Below are positions 46,733-55,660 of a stretch of DNA of 64,000 bases, one piece after another (within the stretch, counting starts at the first letter, position 1; every line of letters starts with the position of its first letter). Position numbers and translations under genes: made by a program. The notes beneath the pieces are model-generated. The model did no database searches. It saw only the letters and a list, made by a program, of their open reading frames with translations, and was not told where the DNA came from. Origin of the DNA: Cellulomonas taurus (GTDB lineage: Bacteria > Actinomycetota > Actinomycetes > Actinomycetales > Cellulomonadaceae); the NCBI RefSeq assembly GCF_012931845.1, contig NZ_CP051884.1, positions 2,790,001-2,854,000 of the forward strand, given 5' to 3'.

Positions 46733-46844
46733 GACGGGCAGCGGACGCGACGGGCAGCAGGCAACAGGCGACGGGCAGCAGGCAGCAGGCAGGGAGCCGA
46801 CGGGCAGCGGGCAGCAGGCAGGAGCCGACGGGCAGCGGGCAGCA
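46733..46844. repeat. Degenerate minisatellite with GACGGGCAGC core
   Basis: The core starts at 46733, 46749, 46770, 46799 and 46827. The last two periods are 29 and 28 nt, and much of the block is made of 7-nt steps such as CAGGCAG. It lies between the MCP stop and the exonuclease start and has no coding potential. Confidence 0.75.
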
Positions 46845-46917
46845 CATAGTGCGTACGGGCTGCGAGAGGGCTGGGCGGCGGGTGGCGGCCCGCCGCCCGT
46901 GCCGGTGTCGATGCCGG

Positions 46918-48603
46918 TCAGTAGGTGAACCGGGAAACCCGGCCGCGCAGGTCCTCGCTCATCCGGGCCAGCTCGGCGATCGCGTCGCCCATCTGTCCGA
47001 GGGTCTGGCTGGAGCTGGAGGCGGCGGAGGCCACCCCGGTGATGTTGGTCGCGATCTCCCCCGAGCCGGTGGCGGCCTCGGCGACGGAGCGGGACATCTC
47101 CGTGGTGGTGGCCGTCTGCTCCTCCACCGCCGAGGCGATGGTCAACTGGTAGTCGTTGATGCTGGCGATGATGTGGCCGATCTCCCCGATCGCGGTCACG
47201 GCCGCACCGGTGTCGGCCTGGATCGTCTCCACCCGGCGCACGATGTCCTCGGTGGCCTTCGCGGTCTCCTGTGCCAGCTCCTTGACCTCTCCGGCGACGA
47301 CGGCGAAGCCCTTGCCGGCTTCCCCGGCACGCGCGGCCTCGATGGTGGCGTTCAGGGCGAGCAGGTTGGTCTGCTCGGCGATGGAGGTGATCGCCTTGAC
47401 CACGTTGCCGATCTCCTGGCTGGACTCCCCCAGCCGGGAGACCTGGTCGTTGGTCGCGGTGGCGACGTCGGTGGCCTGCCCGGCGACCTTGGCCGCCTGC
47501 GAGGCGTTCTGCGCGATCTCCCGGATGCTGGCGCCCATCTGCTCGGCGCCCGCTGCGACGGTCTGCACGTTCCGGGACACCTGCTCGGCGGCGGCGGCGA
47601 CCACCCCGGCCTGTGCGGAGGTCTCGTCCGAACCGGAGATCACCTGGGTGGCGGCGGCCGACAGCTCCTCCGCGGCGGCGGCCACGGTCTGCGCGGTCTC
47701 CACCACGCCGGAGATGGTGTCCCGCAGGTTGCGCTGAGCGACGGTCAGGGAGCGGGACATCTGGCCGAGCTCGTCGTCGGTGTCCACCTGCGGGGCGACG
47801 GTGAGGTCGCCCTCGGCCATGGCGGTGATCGCGCGCTGCACCTGGTGCACCTGGCGGCGGATCATCCCGGCGATCACCAGGCCGACGGCGGCGACCAGTC
47901 CGATGCCGACCACCAGCAGGATCAGCAGGGTCACGGTGGCGTCGGTGGCCGCGTGCGCCGCCTGGTCGGAGACGGTGGCGAGGTAGTCCTGCGCCGAGGT
48001 CTCGGCCTGCTCCAGCGCCGTCACCATCCGGTCGATCACCGGCTGGGAGTCCTCGGTGGTGATGCGCTCGAAGGCCGCCTGGTCGGAGTCGAAGGCGGCC
48101 GGGACCAATTGGTCGTCCCGGATCTGGGTCCAGTCGGTCCACGCCTGCTGGAAGTCCGACCAGCCGGGCACCACGGTCTGGCCGATACCGACCTCGAAGG
48201 CGTCGGCGGCGGCCTTCAGATCCGCGTCCGTGGCGGCGATGTCGGCGAGGGCGTCGTCCTGGGCTGCCTGGGTGGTGGTGTCGATCGCCGCTGCCTGGGC
48301 GATCAGCATCCGGGCCTTGATCTCCTCCTGGTGCACCACGGCCAACGGCGCGATCACATCAGCGCTCACCTCGGAGACGGTGGCGGTGGAGGCGGCGAGC
48401 GACTGCAACCGGACCGTGGCCACGGTGCCGATCACCACGGAGACGACACCCAGCAGGGCGAGCAGCAGCAGGATCTTGGTGCGCACGCCCCGGTTGGTGA
48501 ACCAGCCGGAGGCGCGCCGGGTCGGCCGCGGCCCCTGCTCGGCAGCGGGAGCGGTGCGCTGGGTCGGGATGAGCGCGGTGGGAGTCGACGTCGCTGTCGG
48601 CAT
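46918..48603 (-). CDS. Methyl-accepting chemotaxis protein
   Basis: A 561-residue receptor. TM1 is at about 44-64 ([20 protein letters not shown]) and TM2 at about 224-248. The extracytoplasmic domain between them (about 160 residues) looks like a four-helix bundle with no known ligand. A HAMP domain follows, then the signalling domain with the hairpin tip [20 protein letters not shown]. It should couple to CheA and CheW, encoded next door. A stem-loop separates it from cheW, so it is probably its own unit. Confidence 0.95.
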   Translation of the reverse strand: MPTATSTPTALIPTQRTAPAAEQGPRPTRRASGWFTNRGVRTKILLLLALLGVVSVVIGTVATVRLQSLAASTATVSEVSADVIAPLAVVHQEEIKARMLIAQAAAIDTTTQAAQDDALADIAATDADLKAAADAFEVGIGQTVVPGWSDFQQAWTDWTQIRDDQLVPAAFDSDQAAFERITTEDSQPVIDRMVTALEQAETSAQDYLATVSDQAAHAATDATVTLLILLVVGIGLVAAVGLVIAGMIRRQVHQVQRAITAMAEGDLTVAPQVDTDDELGQMSRSLTVAQRNLRDTISGVVETAQTVAAAAEELSAAATQVISGSDETSAQAGVVAAAAEQVSRNVQTVAAGAEQMGASIREIAQNASQAAKVAGQATDVATATNDQVSRLGESSQEIGNVVKAITSIAEQTNLLALNATIEAARAGEAGKGFAVVAGEVKELAQETAKATEDIVRRVETIQADTGAAVTAIGEIGHIIASINDYQLTIASAVEEQTATTTEMSRSVAEAATGSGEIATNITGVASAASSSSQTLGQMGDAIAELARMSEDLRGRVSRFTY

Positions 48604-48686
48604 GAGGGGGCCGTCCTTCCTGATCAGGTGCCGGAAGGATCGGCGGCCGAGCCTCGGTCGTGAGCAGTGCGCCGGGTGAGAATGCG

Positions 48687-48724
48687 CCGAGGGCGGACAC
48701 CCCGGCTGGGATGTCCGCCCTCGG
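48687..48724 (-). terminator. Terminator after cheW
   Basis: A 14-bp stem (48687-48700 and 48711-48724) with a 10-nt loop, closed by a G-U wobble on the minus strand, 12 nt after the cheW stop. Confidence 0.7.
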
Positions 48725-48736
48725 GCGTGGTGTGGG

Positions 48737-49153
48737 TCAGGCGGCGGTGGCCTGGTCCACGTCCAGGACCAGCAGCAGCCGGCCGTCCAGCTTGTGCGCG
48801 CCGAGGATCAGCGGGCGCAGATCGGCGTCCAGGGTCTCCGGCGGCGCCTCGAAGGACTCCGGGCCGACCTCCATCACGTCGCCGATCTCGTCGACGAGCA
48901 GGCTGACCGGCTCACCGTCGACCTGGACCACGACCATCATCGGTTCGGCGTCCTCGCCCAGCGGGGCCAGGCCCAGCTTCGGGCGCAGATCCACCGTGAG
49001 CACGACCTGGCCGCGCAGGTTGACCAGCCCCGAGACGCCGGGGGGTGCCAGCGGGACCCGGGTCCGGGTGTGCGAGCGCAGGGCCTCCTGCACCCGGGTG
49101 ACATTGACCCCGTACAGGCTGCCGCCCAGCGAGAAGGTCACGTACTGGCTCAT
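48737..49153 (-). CDS. cheW: Chemotaxis coupling protein CheW
   Basis: A 138-residue single CheW domain that links receptors to CheA. It has [40 protein letters not shown] and the final beta strands around [19 protein letters not shown]. It overlaps cheA by 4 nt (ATGA), so the two are translated together. Length is slightly short for the family but complete. Confidence 0.95.
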   Translation of the reverse strand: MSQYVTFSLGGSLYGVNVTRVQEALRSHTRTRVPLAPPGVSGLVNLRGQVVLTVDLRPKLGLAPLGEDAEPMMVVVQVDGEPVSLLVDEIGDVMEVGPESFEAPPETLDADLRPLILGAHKLDGRLLLVLDVDQATAA

Positions 49154-51546
49154 CGGGTCACTCCCACCAGGTCATCGGCGCTGAACTGGGTCGGCACGAT
49201 GCCCGCCTCGACCCGCTCGTCGTAGAAGGCGCCGTCCGCCGCCAGGATCGCCCGGCGCACGTCCAGCAGTTCGGTCACCCGGTCGCCGAGCACCGTGGAG
49301 CCGACCAGGCCGGCGTCCTCGATGTCGGAGTGCCGGGCGGAGTCGTCGTCGACGATGTCCACGATCTCCCGCACCACCAGGCCGACGCTGCGACCGGCCC
49401 GCGAGTAGACCACCAGCAGCAGCTCGGAGGACTCCTCCTCGCCGTAGGCACCGAGGATCCGGTCCAGCCGGGCCAGCGGCAGGATGGTGCCGCGGTACTG
49501 GACGACCTCCCGGCCACCGACCCACTCGACCTGGTCCGAACGGACGTGCTCCAGCCGGGCGACGGAGGCGAGCGGCATCGCGACCTGTCGGCCACCACCG
49601 ATCCCGACCACCAGCACCTGCTGCAGCTCGTGCACCTCGGTGCTGGTCGCGGCGGCGTGCGCCTCCCGGGCGGCCAACTCCAGCTCGCCGGCCAGGGCGC
49701 GGCGGGCGATCGCCTGCACGTCCAGGATCAGCGCGACGTGACCGTCACCGAGCACCGTGGCCCCGGCGTAGGCGCCGATGGCCTTCAACCGGGCGGACAG
49801 CGGCTTGACCACGATCTCCTCGGTGTTCAGCACCCGGTCGACCAGCAGGCCGAACCGCTGGTGGTCGGACTGCACCACGGCGATCACCTGGGCGGCACTG
49901 TGCGCCTCCACCTCCAGCACGCTGGACAGCGACACCAGCGGCAGCAGCTCCCCGCGCAGCCGGTACACCGGCGCCTCGTGGATGTGCTCGATGCCGGACT
50001 CCGACCGCTGGGAGTCCAGCGCCACCAGCTCGAGCAGGTTCACCTGCGGGATGGCGTACAGGTCGCCGGCCGACTCGACGGTCAGCGCGGGCATGATCGC
50101 CAGGGTCAGCGGGATGCGCAGCCGCCAGGTGGTGCCGCGACCGACCACGGAGTCGACCTCGACCGCGCCACCGATGGCCTCGATCTTGGTCCGCACCACG
50201 TCCATGCCGACACCACGGCCGGAGACGTTAGTGACCGCCTCGGCGGTGGAGAAACCGGGCAGGAAGAGCAGCTGCAGCAGGTCGGACGGGCTCATCGCGT
50301 CGACCTGCGCCTGGGTGCGCAGGCCGCGCTGGACCGCCTTGGCGCCGATCTTCTCCGGGTCGATGCCCCGACCGTCGTCGGCGACCTCGACCACGACCTG
50401 ACCGGAGGCGTGGTAGGCGCGCAGGGCCAGCTCACCCTTGCCGGGCTTGCCTGCGGCCACCCGGTCCTCGGCGGACTCGATGCCGTGGTCCACCGCATTG
50501 CGCACCAGGTGCGTCAGCGGGTCCTTGACCGCCTCCAGCAGGCTGCGGTCCAGCTCGGTGTCACCACCGGAGAGCTCCAGCTTGACCTCGCGGTGGCAGA
50601 CCGCCGCCAGGTCGCGCACGATCCGGGGCATCTTCGACCAGACGTGCTCGATCGGCTGCATCCGGGTCTTCATCACGCCCTCTTGCAGCTCACCCGCGAT
50701 CAGGTTGAGTCGCTGCGCGGAGCGGGCGAGGTCGACGTCCTCGGTGCCGGAGGCGAGACGGCTGATCTGGTTGCGGGCCAGCACCAGCTCGCCGACCTGA
50801 CGCATCAGGGCGTCCAGCAGGTCGACGTCCACCCGGATCGACGCGTCGGCGGCGCCGGTGCGCAGGGCGCCGACCTCCTCCGGGTGCGCGGCGGGCTCGG
50901 CGGGCTTGGCCTGTGCCGCGGGTGCCGGGGTCTGCACCGGAGCTGCCGGGGCCGGCTGGGCCACCGGAGCCGGGGTCGCCGGGGTCGACGCTGCCGGGGC
51001 GACGGGCGCCGGAGCTGCCTCCGCCACGGGTCCGGCCTCGGCGACGGGGGCAGGCTCGGGTGCCGGGGCGACGGGTGTCGACTCGGCGGCCGCCTCGATG
51101 ATCTGCGCGGCGGCGGCCACGACCGGCTCCTCGACCTCCGGCTCGGCGGCTGCCTGCGGGTCGCGCGCCTGCACGGCCTCGATCGCCGCGATCACCGGGT
51201 CCACCTGCACGGTGCCCTCGCCACCCTCGGCCTCGATGGCGCGCAGGATGTCGCGGATGGTGTCGACCAGTCGCAGCAGCACATCGGTGGTCGGCTGATC
51301 CATCTGTCGACGACCGTCACGCAGCTCGACCAGGAGGTTCTCGCCCGCATGGGCGACCCGCTCCAGATTCGAGAACGCCAGGAACCCGCTGGTGCCCTTG
51401 ATGGTGTGGATGGTCCGGAACACACTGGCGATGAGGGCCCGGGAACCGGGTTCACTCTCCAGAGCCACCAGGTCCTGGTCCAACTGGTCCAGGTTCTCGT
51501 GACTCTCCACCAGGAACTCGCGGACGATCTCGTCCATGTCCTCCAC
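49150..51546 (-). CDS. cheA: Chemotaxis histidine kinase CheA with two CheW-like domains
   Basis: A 798-residue kinase. The GTG at 51546 is preferred because GAGGAGG lies 5 nt ahead; an ATG 20 codons upstream is less likely. HPt: His47 in RTIHTIKGTSGFLAF. A Pro/Ala linker (about 130-230) stands where P2 would be. The dimerisation and kinase parts show MRQVGELVLARNQI, N-box HLVRNAVDHGIESAEDR, and the ATP-site Gly motifs DDGRGID and GRGVGMDVVR. Two CheW-like domains follow (from about 510 and 650 onwards). It phosphorylates CheY, which is not in this window. Confidence 0.95.
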   Translation of the reverse strand: MEDMDEIVREFLVESHENLDQLDQDLVALESEPGSRALIASVFRTIHTIKGTSGFLAFSNLERVAHAGENLLVELRDGRRQMDQPTTDVLLRLVDTIRDILRAIEAEGGEGTVQVDPVIAAIEAVQARDPQAAAEPEVEEPVVAAAAQIIEAAAESTPVAPAPEPAPVAEAGPVAEAAPAPVAPAASTPATPAPVAQPAPAAPVQTPAPAAQAKPAEPAAHPEEVGALRTGAADASIRVDVDLLDALMRQVGELVLARNQISRLASGTEDVDLARSAQRLNLIAGELQEGVMKTRMQPIEHVWSKMPRIVRDLAAVCHREVKLELSGGDTELDRSLLEAVKDPLTHLVRNAVDHGIESAEDRVAAGKPGKGELALRAYHASGQVVVEVADDGRGIDPEKIGAKAVQRGLRTQAQVDAMSPSDLLQLLFLPGFSTAEAVTNVSGRGVGMDVVRTKIEAIGGAVEVDSVVGRGTTWRLRIPLTLAIMPALTVESAGDLYAIPQVNLLELVALDSQRSESGIEHIHEAPVYRLRGELLPLVSLSSVLEVEAHSAAQVIAVVQSDHQRFGLLVDRVLNTEEIVVKPLSARLKAIGAYAGATVLGDGHVALILDVQAIARRALAGELELAAREAHAAATSTEVHELQQVLVVGIGGGRQVAMPLASVARLEHVRSDQVEWVGGREVVQYRGTILPLARLDRILGAYGEEESSELLLVVYSRAGRSVGLVVREIVDIVDDDSARHSDIEDAGLVGSTVLGDRVTELLDVRRAILAADGAFYDERVEAGIVPTQFSADDLVGVTR

Positions 51547-51664
51547 GTCTGCCTCCTCAGGGGACTCCCCGTGCACATCGGCCGGTGGGGGGCGGGCGTG
51601 AGGCATTCGCCGTGCATGGGCTGCGCGCGGGCGGGTGAAGGTCCCAGCCCGGGGGCTCGGCCGG

Positions 51665-51726
51665 GTGGTCGCGGGCCGAGCGCTGAGCGGGCCGAGTGGT
51701 CGCGGGCCGAGCGCTGAGCGGGCCGG
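51665..51726. repeat. 31-bp direct repeat, two units
   Basis: GTGGTCGCGGGCCGAGCGCT starts at 51665 and at 51696; the two 31-bp units are nearly identical. They lie between csrA and cheA. No gene or known site is seen in them. Confidence 0.85.
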
Positions 51727-51749
51727 CTGACGGGGTGGCGTCCGCCGGG

Positions 51750-52100
51750 TCAGTGCTGGGTGGGGCGCGGACCGGGGCGCGGGGTGCCGGGCGCGGGCCG
51801 GTCGGGCCGCGGCTGCTGCCCGGTGCCGTCCTCGGGGGTGGTCTGCTCCGGAGCGGGCGGCTCTGCGTCGGTGCGGGGCGCGAGCAGGCTGCGCAGCGAC
51901 TCGGCGTCGTCGTCATCGGCGGAGGCGGCGGCCACGTTGGCGGCGGTGACGGCTTCCAGCACCTCGGCGCGGTGCACGGCGACCGAGCGCGGGGCGTCGA
52001 TGCCGAGCCGGACCCCGTCGCTGCGCACCTCGATCACGGTCACGACGATGTCGTCCCCGATCACGAGGCGCTCCCCGACCCGCCTGCTCAGCACCAGCAT
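51750..52100 (-). CDS. csrA: Carbon storage regulator CsrA with long C-terminal tail
   Basis: A 116-residue CsrA. The core MLVLSRRVGERLVIGDDIVV and RLGIDAPRSVAVHRAEVLEA is normal (about 55 residues). The rest is an Asp-rich then Pro/Arg-rich tail not found in the usual 60- to 70-residue protein. CsrA binds GGA motifs in leaders; in flagellated Gram-positives it represses flagellin under FliW control, and FliW is not in this window. It lies in the gap between the FlhF-like gene and cheA. Confidence 0.93.
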   Translation of the reverse strand: MLVLSRRVGERLVIGDDIVVTVIEVRSDGVRLGIDAPRSVAVHRAEVLEAVTAANVAAASADDDDAESLRSLLAPRTDAEPPAPEQTTPEDGTGQQPRPDRPAPGTPRPGPRPTQH

Positions 52101-52229
52101 GCGCCGACCCTACCTGCCCGACGGGCGCACACCATCGCACCGCACACCCACTGATCGCCGCGTGCAGGGAAATGCGCGCATCTCGGGCCGGGGACGGTGC
52201 CTAGGTCGACCCTCGGCGGGGGGACGGCG

Positions 52230-52326
52230 GGCGCGGGGGCGGGTGCCGGGGTGTGGCTTCCTGGCTGTGGCTTCCTGGGCGCCGGTGCCTGGTCGTGGGT
52301 GCCTGGTTGTGGGTGGGTGTGGGTGC
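52230..52326. repeat. Degenerate short repeats between the FlhF-like gene and csrA
   Basis: Units such as TGTGGCTTCCTGG and GTGCCTGGTCGTGG recur two to three times within about 100 nt. The 248-nt gap they lie in has no gene. The G/T-rich plus strand resembles the other intergenic arrays but shows no fixed period. Confidence 0.4.
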
Positions 52327-52348
52327 CGACGGCCGCGCGCGGGGCGGG

Positions 52349-53599
52349 TCAGGTCCAGTCGGTGCCGGTGGGCAGGTGCTCGGTGAGGGCCGCGGCCCAG
52401 GCCATCCGGGAGGCGGGCACACCGTCGATCCAGGCGACCGGCACCGGGAGGTCGAGCACGGTGCCCGGTTCGCTGGTGTCGAAGAGGCCGGTGACGGCCA
52501 GGGCGTCCACCCGGCGGCGGGCCCCGACGGCACCGAGCCAGCGCACGCAGTCGCGGGGCTTGGAGCGCGCGTCCGCGACCGCCCAGAGCTGGGAGGGGTC
52601 GAGGGCGGCTATCAGATCGGCGGCGGCCGCCTCACGATCCCGGGACGGGGTGACGCCGACGGCGACGACGGTGAGCTCGGTGTGCCGCTCGAGCCGGCTG
52701 CGCCACCGGGTGGCGGCGGCCGGGGTGGTGAGTCGGCGGGAAGGGTCGGTGCCGGGTTCCAGTTCCCCGGCCCGGACGACGGTGCCGCCGGAGGTGTGCC
52801 GGAGCACCAGCAGCTCGGCGACCCGGAGCGCGTCCTCGGGCAGTCCGACGACGACCAGCACGGAGCCGGGGTCGCGCGGCAGCGGCGGGGCGGGCGGCAC
52901 GGCGGCGAGCAGCCGGGACAGCTGCACCGGCCCGTCGCCGACGATGGTCAGCAGGTGCTCGGGCACCCCGAGGTCGGCCAGGTGCGCGCGGGTCACCTGA
53001 CCCGAGGCCGGCGAGCCGGCGGCCGGGGCCGTGGTGGGCGCAGGGGCCGGGGTCATCGGTGCGAACACCCGGGCGGCGGGGTCACCGGCGTCGGGGATCA
53101 CCGCGCCGGGGGTCACCGCGTCGGGGGTCACCGCGTCGGCATCCTCCTCCACCGCGACCTCGACCACGCGGTCCTCCGGCGGCAGGCCGGACATCGCGCG
53201 CATCTGGTCCAGCAGGTCGGCGAAGGCCGCCTCACCGGTGGACACCCGGGGTGCGTCGTCGGGGCTGGACTGGGTGGGCACCGCGTCCAAGGCGGGTGCT
53301 CCGTCGGCGGCGTCGGCGGCCGCCAAGAGCGCGTCCATCCCGGTCAGCCCGGTGGACGCCGCACCGGTCTGGCCCGCGAGCGCCGCGCGCCGGGCGCGCA
53401 GACTCGGCGCCGCCGGGGCAGCCGGGCCGTCGGGCACGTCGATGGTCAGCTCGTAGCGCTCCCGGGCGAAGAACCCGGCCAGTCCCCCGGTGCGCACCCG
53501 CTCGGCCCGGATGATGCGGGCGGTGGGACCGAACTCCGCCCGCACCTGCCCCATCAGCTCGGACAGGTCCGGACCCTCAAGCAGCAATCGCGTGGGCAC
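52349..53599 (-). CDS. FlhF-like protein without a GTPase P-loop
   Basis: A 416-residue protein placed by position (next to flhA) and an FlhF-type N-terminus (MPTRLLLEGPDLSELMGQVR with EFGPTARIIRAERVRTGGLAGFFARE). The middle is an Ala/Pro-rich linker. In the SRP-GTPase region the strand SVLVVVGLPEDAL replaces the GxxxxGKT loop, so GTP binding is probably lost; the later part (LWAVADARSKPRDCVRWLGA, VDALAVTGLFDTSEP) still follows the SRP pattern. FlhF normally places flagella at a pole. The GTG start at 53599 overlaps flhA by 23 nt. Confidence 0.75.
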   Translation of the reverse strand: MPTRLLLEGPDLSELMGQVRAEFGPTARIIRAERVRTGGLAGFFARERYELTIDVPDGPAAPAAPSLRARRAALAGQTGAASTGLTGMDALLAAADAADGAPALDAVPTQSSPDDAPRVSTGEAAFADLLDQMRAMSGLPPEDRVVEVAVEEDADAVTPDAVTPGAVIPDAGDPAARVFAPMTPAPAPTTAPAAGSPASGQVTRAHLADLGVPEHLLTIVGDGPVQLSRLLAAVPPAPPLPRDPGSVLVVVGLPEDALRVAELLVLRHTSGGTVVRAGELEPGTDPSRRLTTPAAATRWRSRLERHTELTVVAVGVTPSRDREAAAADLIAALDPSQLWAVADARSKPRDCVRWLGAVGARRRVDALAVTGLFDTSEPGTVLDLPVPVAWIDGVPASRMAWAAALTEHLPTGTDWT

Positions 53600-55649
53600 C
53601 GGTCACCGTCCCGACGGTCTCGATCCGCACGCCACCACCGGTGACCTCGGAGTAGGACAGCACGGGCAGCCGGTCGGTGCCCGGCCCGCCGAGCAGCATC
53701 ACCTTGTGCAGGGCCGGCCGCAGGGCGGGGGCGCACACCAGGACGACCGTGCGACCGGTCGCCTCCGCCTCGGCGACCGCGAGACGCAGCCGTTCGAGCA
53801 TGGTCTCCAGGCGGCTGGGGTCGGCGACGATCTGCGTGCCGGTCTCCGAGGGGCGCAGCGCCTCGACCAGCTGCTGCTCCCACACCGGGTCCAGGGTGAG
53901 CACCCGCAGCACACCGTCGGCGACGTACTGCGCCGCCAGCGCCGGGCCGAGGGCACCGCGGGCGGCCTCGACCAGTCCTTCGGGGTCGGTGGACACCTTG
54001 GCGCGCAGGGTGAGCGCCTCGTAGATCCGGCCCAGGTCGCGGATCGGCACCTCCTCCGCGAGGAGGCCCTGCAGCACGCGCTGCACCTCGCCCAGCGACA
54101 TCAGGCCGGGGATCAGCTCATCCACCACGGACGGGTTGACCTGCTTGACGCCCTCGGTGAGCACCCGGACGTCCTCGCGGCCGAGCAGCCGGGGCGCATT
54201 GCGGCTGATGATCGCGCCCAGGTGGGTGATGAGCACCGACACCCGGTCGACCACGGTGGCACCGGCCATCTCCGCGGCGTGCCGCAGCTCGGCGGGCACC
54301 CACTTGCCGGGCAGACCGAACACCGGCTCGACGGTGGACTGCCCGGGCAGGGCGGCCAGGTCGTCGCCGAGGGCCAGCACCTTGCCGGACGGGGTCTCGC
54401 CGCGGCCGACCTCGACGCCGGAGATCCGCACCACGTAGGTGGAACGGGGCAGGTCGACCGAGTCCCGGGTCCGCACCGGGGGCACGACGATGCCGAGGTC
54501 CATCGCGATCTTGCGGCGCAGGCCCCGCACCCGGTGCAGCAGGTCCTGGTCCGGGCCGTTGCCGACCAGGTCGACCAGGTCGGGGGCCAGCAGGATCTCC
54601 AGGGCGTGCACCCGCATCTGCTCGATCAGCGCCTCGGGGGTGTCCGCGTTGGCCGGGGCGGCGGTGGCGGTGATCTGCGCCGACTGCTCGGCGGCGGCCG
54701 CCTCCTTCTTCTGGGTGGCCCGCACCCGCTGCGCGGCCACGATCAGCGCGGCGCCGACCAGCACGAACGGCAGCTTCGGCATCGACGGCAACAGGGCCAG
54801 CGCGATCGCACCGCAGCCCGCGATCATCAGCGCCGACTGGGACTGCATCAGCTGCTTGGACGCCGCGGTGCCCATGTCGCCCTCGGCGGTGGCCCGGGTG
54901 ACCACGATGCCGGTGGACACCGACAGCAGCAGCGCCGGGATCTGGGTGACCAGGCCGTCGCCGATGGTCAGCAGGGAGAACTTCTCCAGCGACTCGTTGA
55001 TCGACAGCCCCATCTGGGCCATACCGATCACGAAGCCACCGATCAGGTTGATCAGGGTGATGACGATGCCGGCGATGGCGTCGCCCTTGACGAACTTCGA
55101 CCCACCGTCCATCGCACCGTAGAAGTCGGCCTCGGCGGCCACGTCGGCGCGACGCTGCCGGGCGGTGTCCTCGTCGATCAGGCCGGAGTTCAGGTCGGCG
55201 TCGATCGCCATCTGCTTGCCGGGCATCGCGTCCAGGGTGAACCGCGCGCCGACCTCGGCGACCCGGCCAGCACCGTTGGTGATCACGACGAACTGGATCA
55301 CGACCAGGATCAGGAAGATCACCAGGCCGATCACCAGCGAGCCGCCGACCACGAAGTGACCGAAGGCGTCGATCACCTGACCGGCGAAGCCGTCCCGCAG
55401 CACCAACCGGGTGGAGGCGACGTTCAGGCCCAGCCGGAACAGGGTGAACACCAGGATCAGCGACGGGAAGACGCTGAAGTCCAGCGGGCGCTTGACGTAC
55501 ATCGCGGTCAGCAGGATCACCAGGGAGGCGGTGATGTTGACCGCGATCAGCACGTCCAGCAGGGCGGCGGGCAACGGCACCACCAGCAGCAGGACGATGC
55601 CGACCACGCCCACCGGGACGGCGAGCTGGGAGATCGACCGGTTCTTCAT
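53577..55649 (-). CDS. flhA: Flagellar export gate protein FlhA
   Basis: A 690-residue protein with eight predicted membrane helices in the first half and a large cytosolic export domain in the second. The FHIPEP-family motif is visible (GDGLVTQIPALLLSVSTGIV). It is the core of the type III export gate with FlhB and FliPQR. It lies 11 nt after flhB and overlaps the FlhF-like gene. Confidence 0.97.
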   Translation of the reverse strand: MKNRSISQLAVPVGVVGIVLLLVVPLPAALLDVLIAVNITASLVILLTAMYVKRPLDFSVFPSLILVFTLFRLGLNVASTRLVLRDGFAGQVIDAFGHFVVGGSLVIGLVIFLILVVIQFVVITNGAGRVAEVGARFTLDAMPGKQMAIDADLNSGLIDEDTARQRRADVAAEADFYGAMDGGSKFVKGDAIAGIVITLINLIGGFVIGMAQMGLSINESLEKFSLLTIGDGLVTQIPALLLSVSTGIVVTRATAEGDMGTAASKQLMQSQSALMIAGCGAIALALLPSMPKLPFVLVGAALIVAAQRVRATQKKEAAAAEQSAQITATAAPANADTPEALIEQMRVHALEILLAPDLVDLVGNGPDQDLLHRVRGLRRKIAMDLGIVVPPVRTRDSVDLPRSTYVVRISGVEVGRGETPSGKVLALGDDLAALPGQSTVEPVFGLPGKWVPAELRHAAEMAGATVVDRVSVLITHLGAIISRNAPRLLGREDVRVLTEGVKQVNPSVVDELIPGLMSLGEVQRVLQGLLAEEVPIRDLGRIYEALTLRAKVSTDPEGLVEAARGALGPALAAQYVADGVLRVLTLDPVWEQQLVEALRPSETGTQIVADPSRLETMLERLRLAVAEAEATGRTVVLVCAPALRPALHKVMLLGGPGTDRLPVLSYSEVTGGGVRIETVGTVTGAHAIAA

Positions 55650-55660
55650 CGCGGATTCCT

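Noticed and set aside
48637..48644. GCCGATCC as a flagellar sigma factor -10 ahead of the MCP gene
   Set aside because: It partly fits GCCGATAA, but no TAAA-like -35 lies at the right distance.
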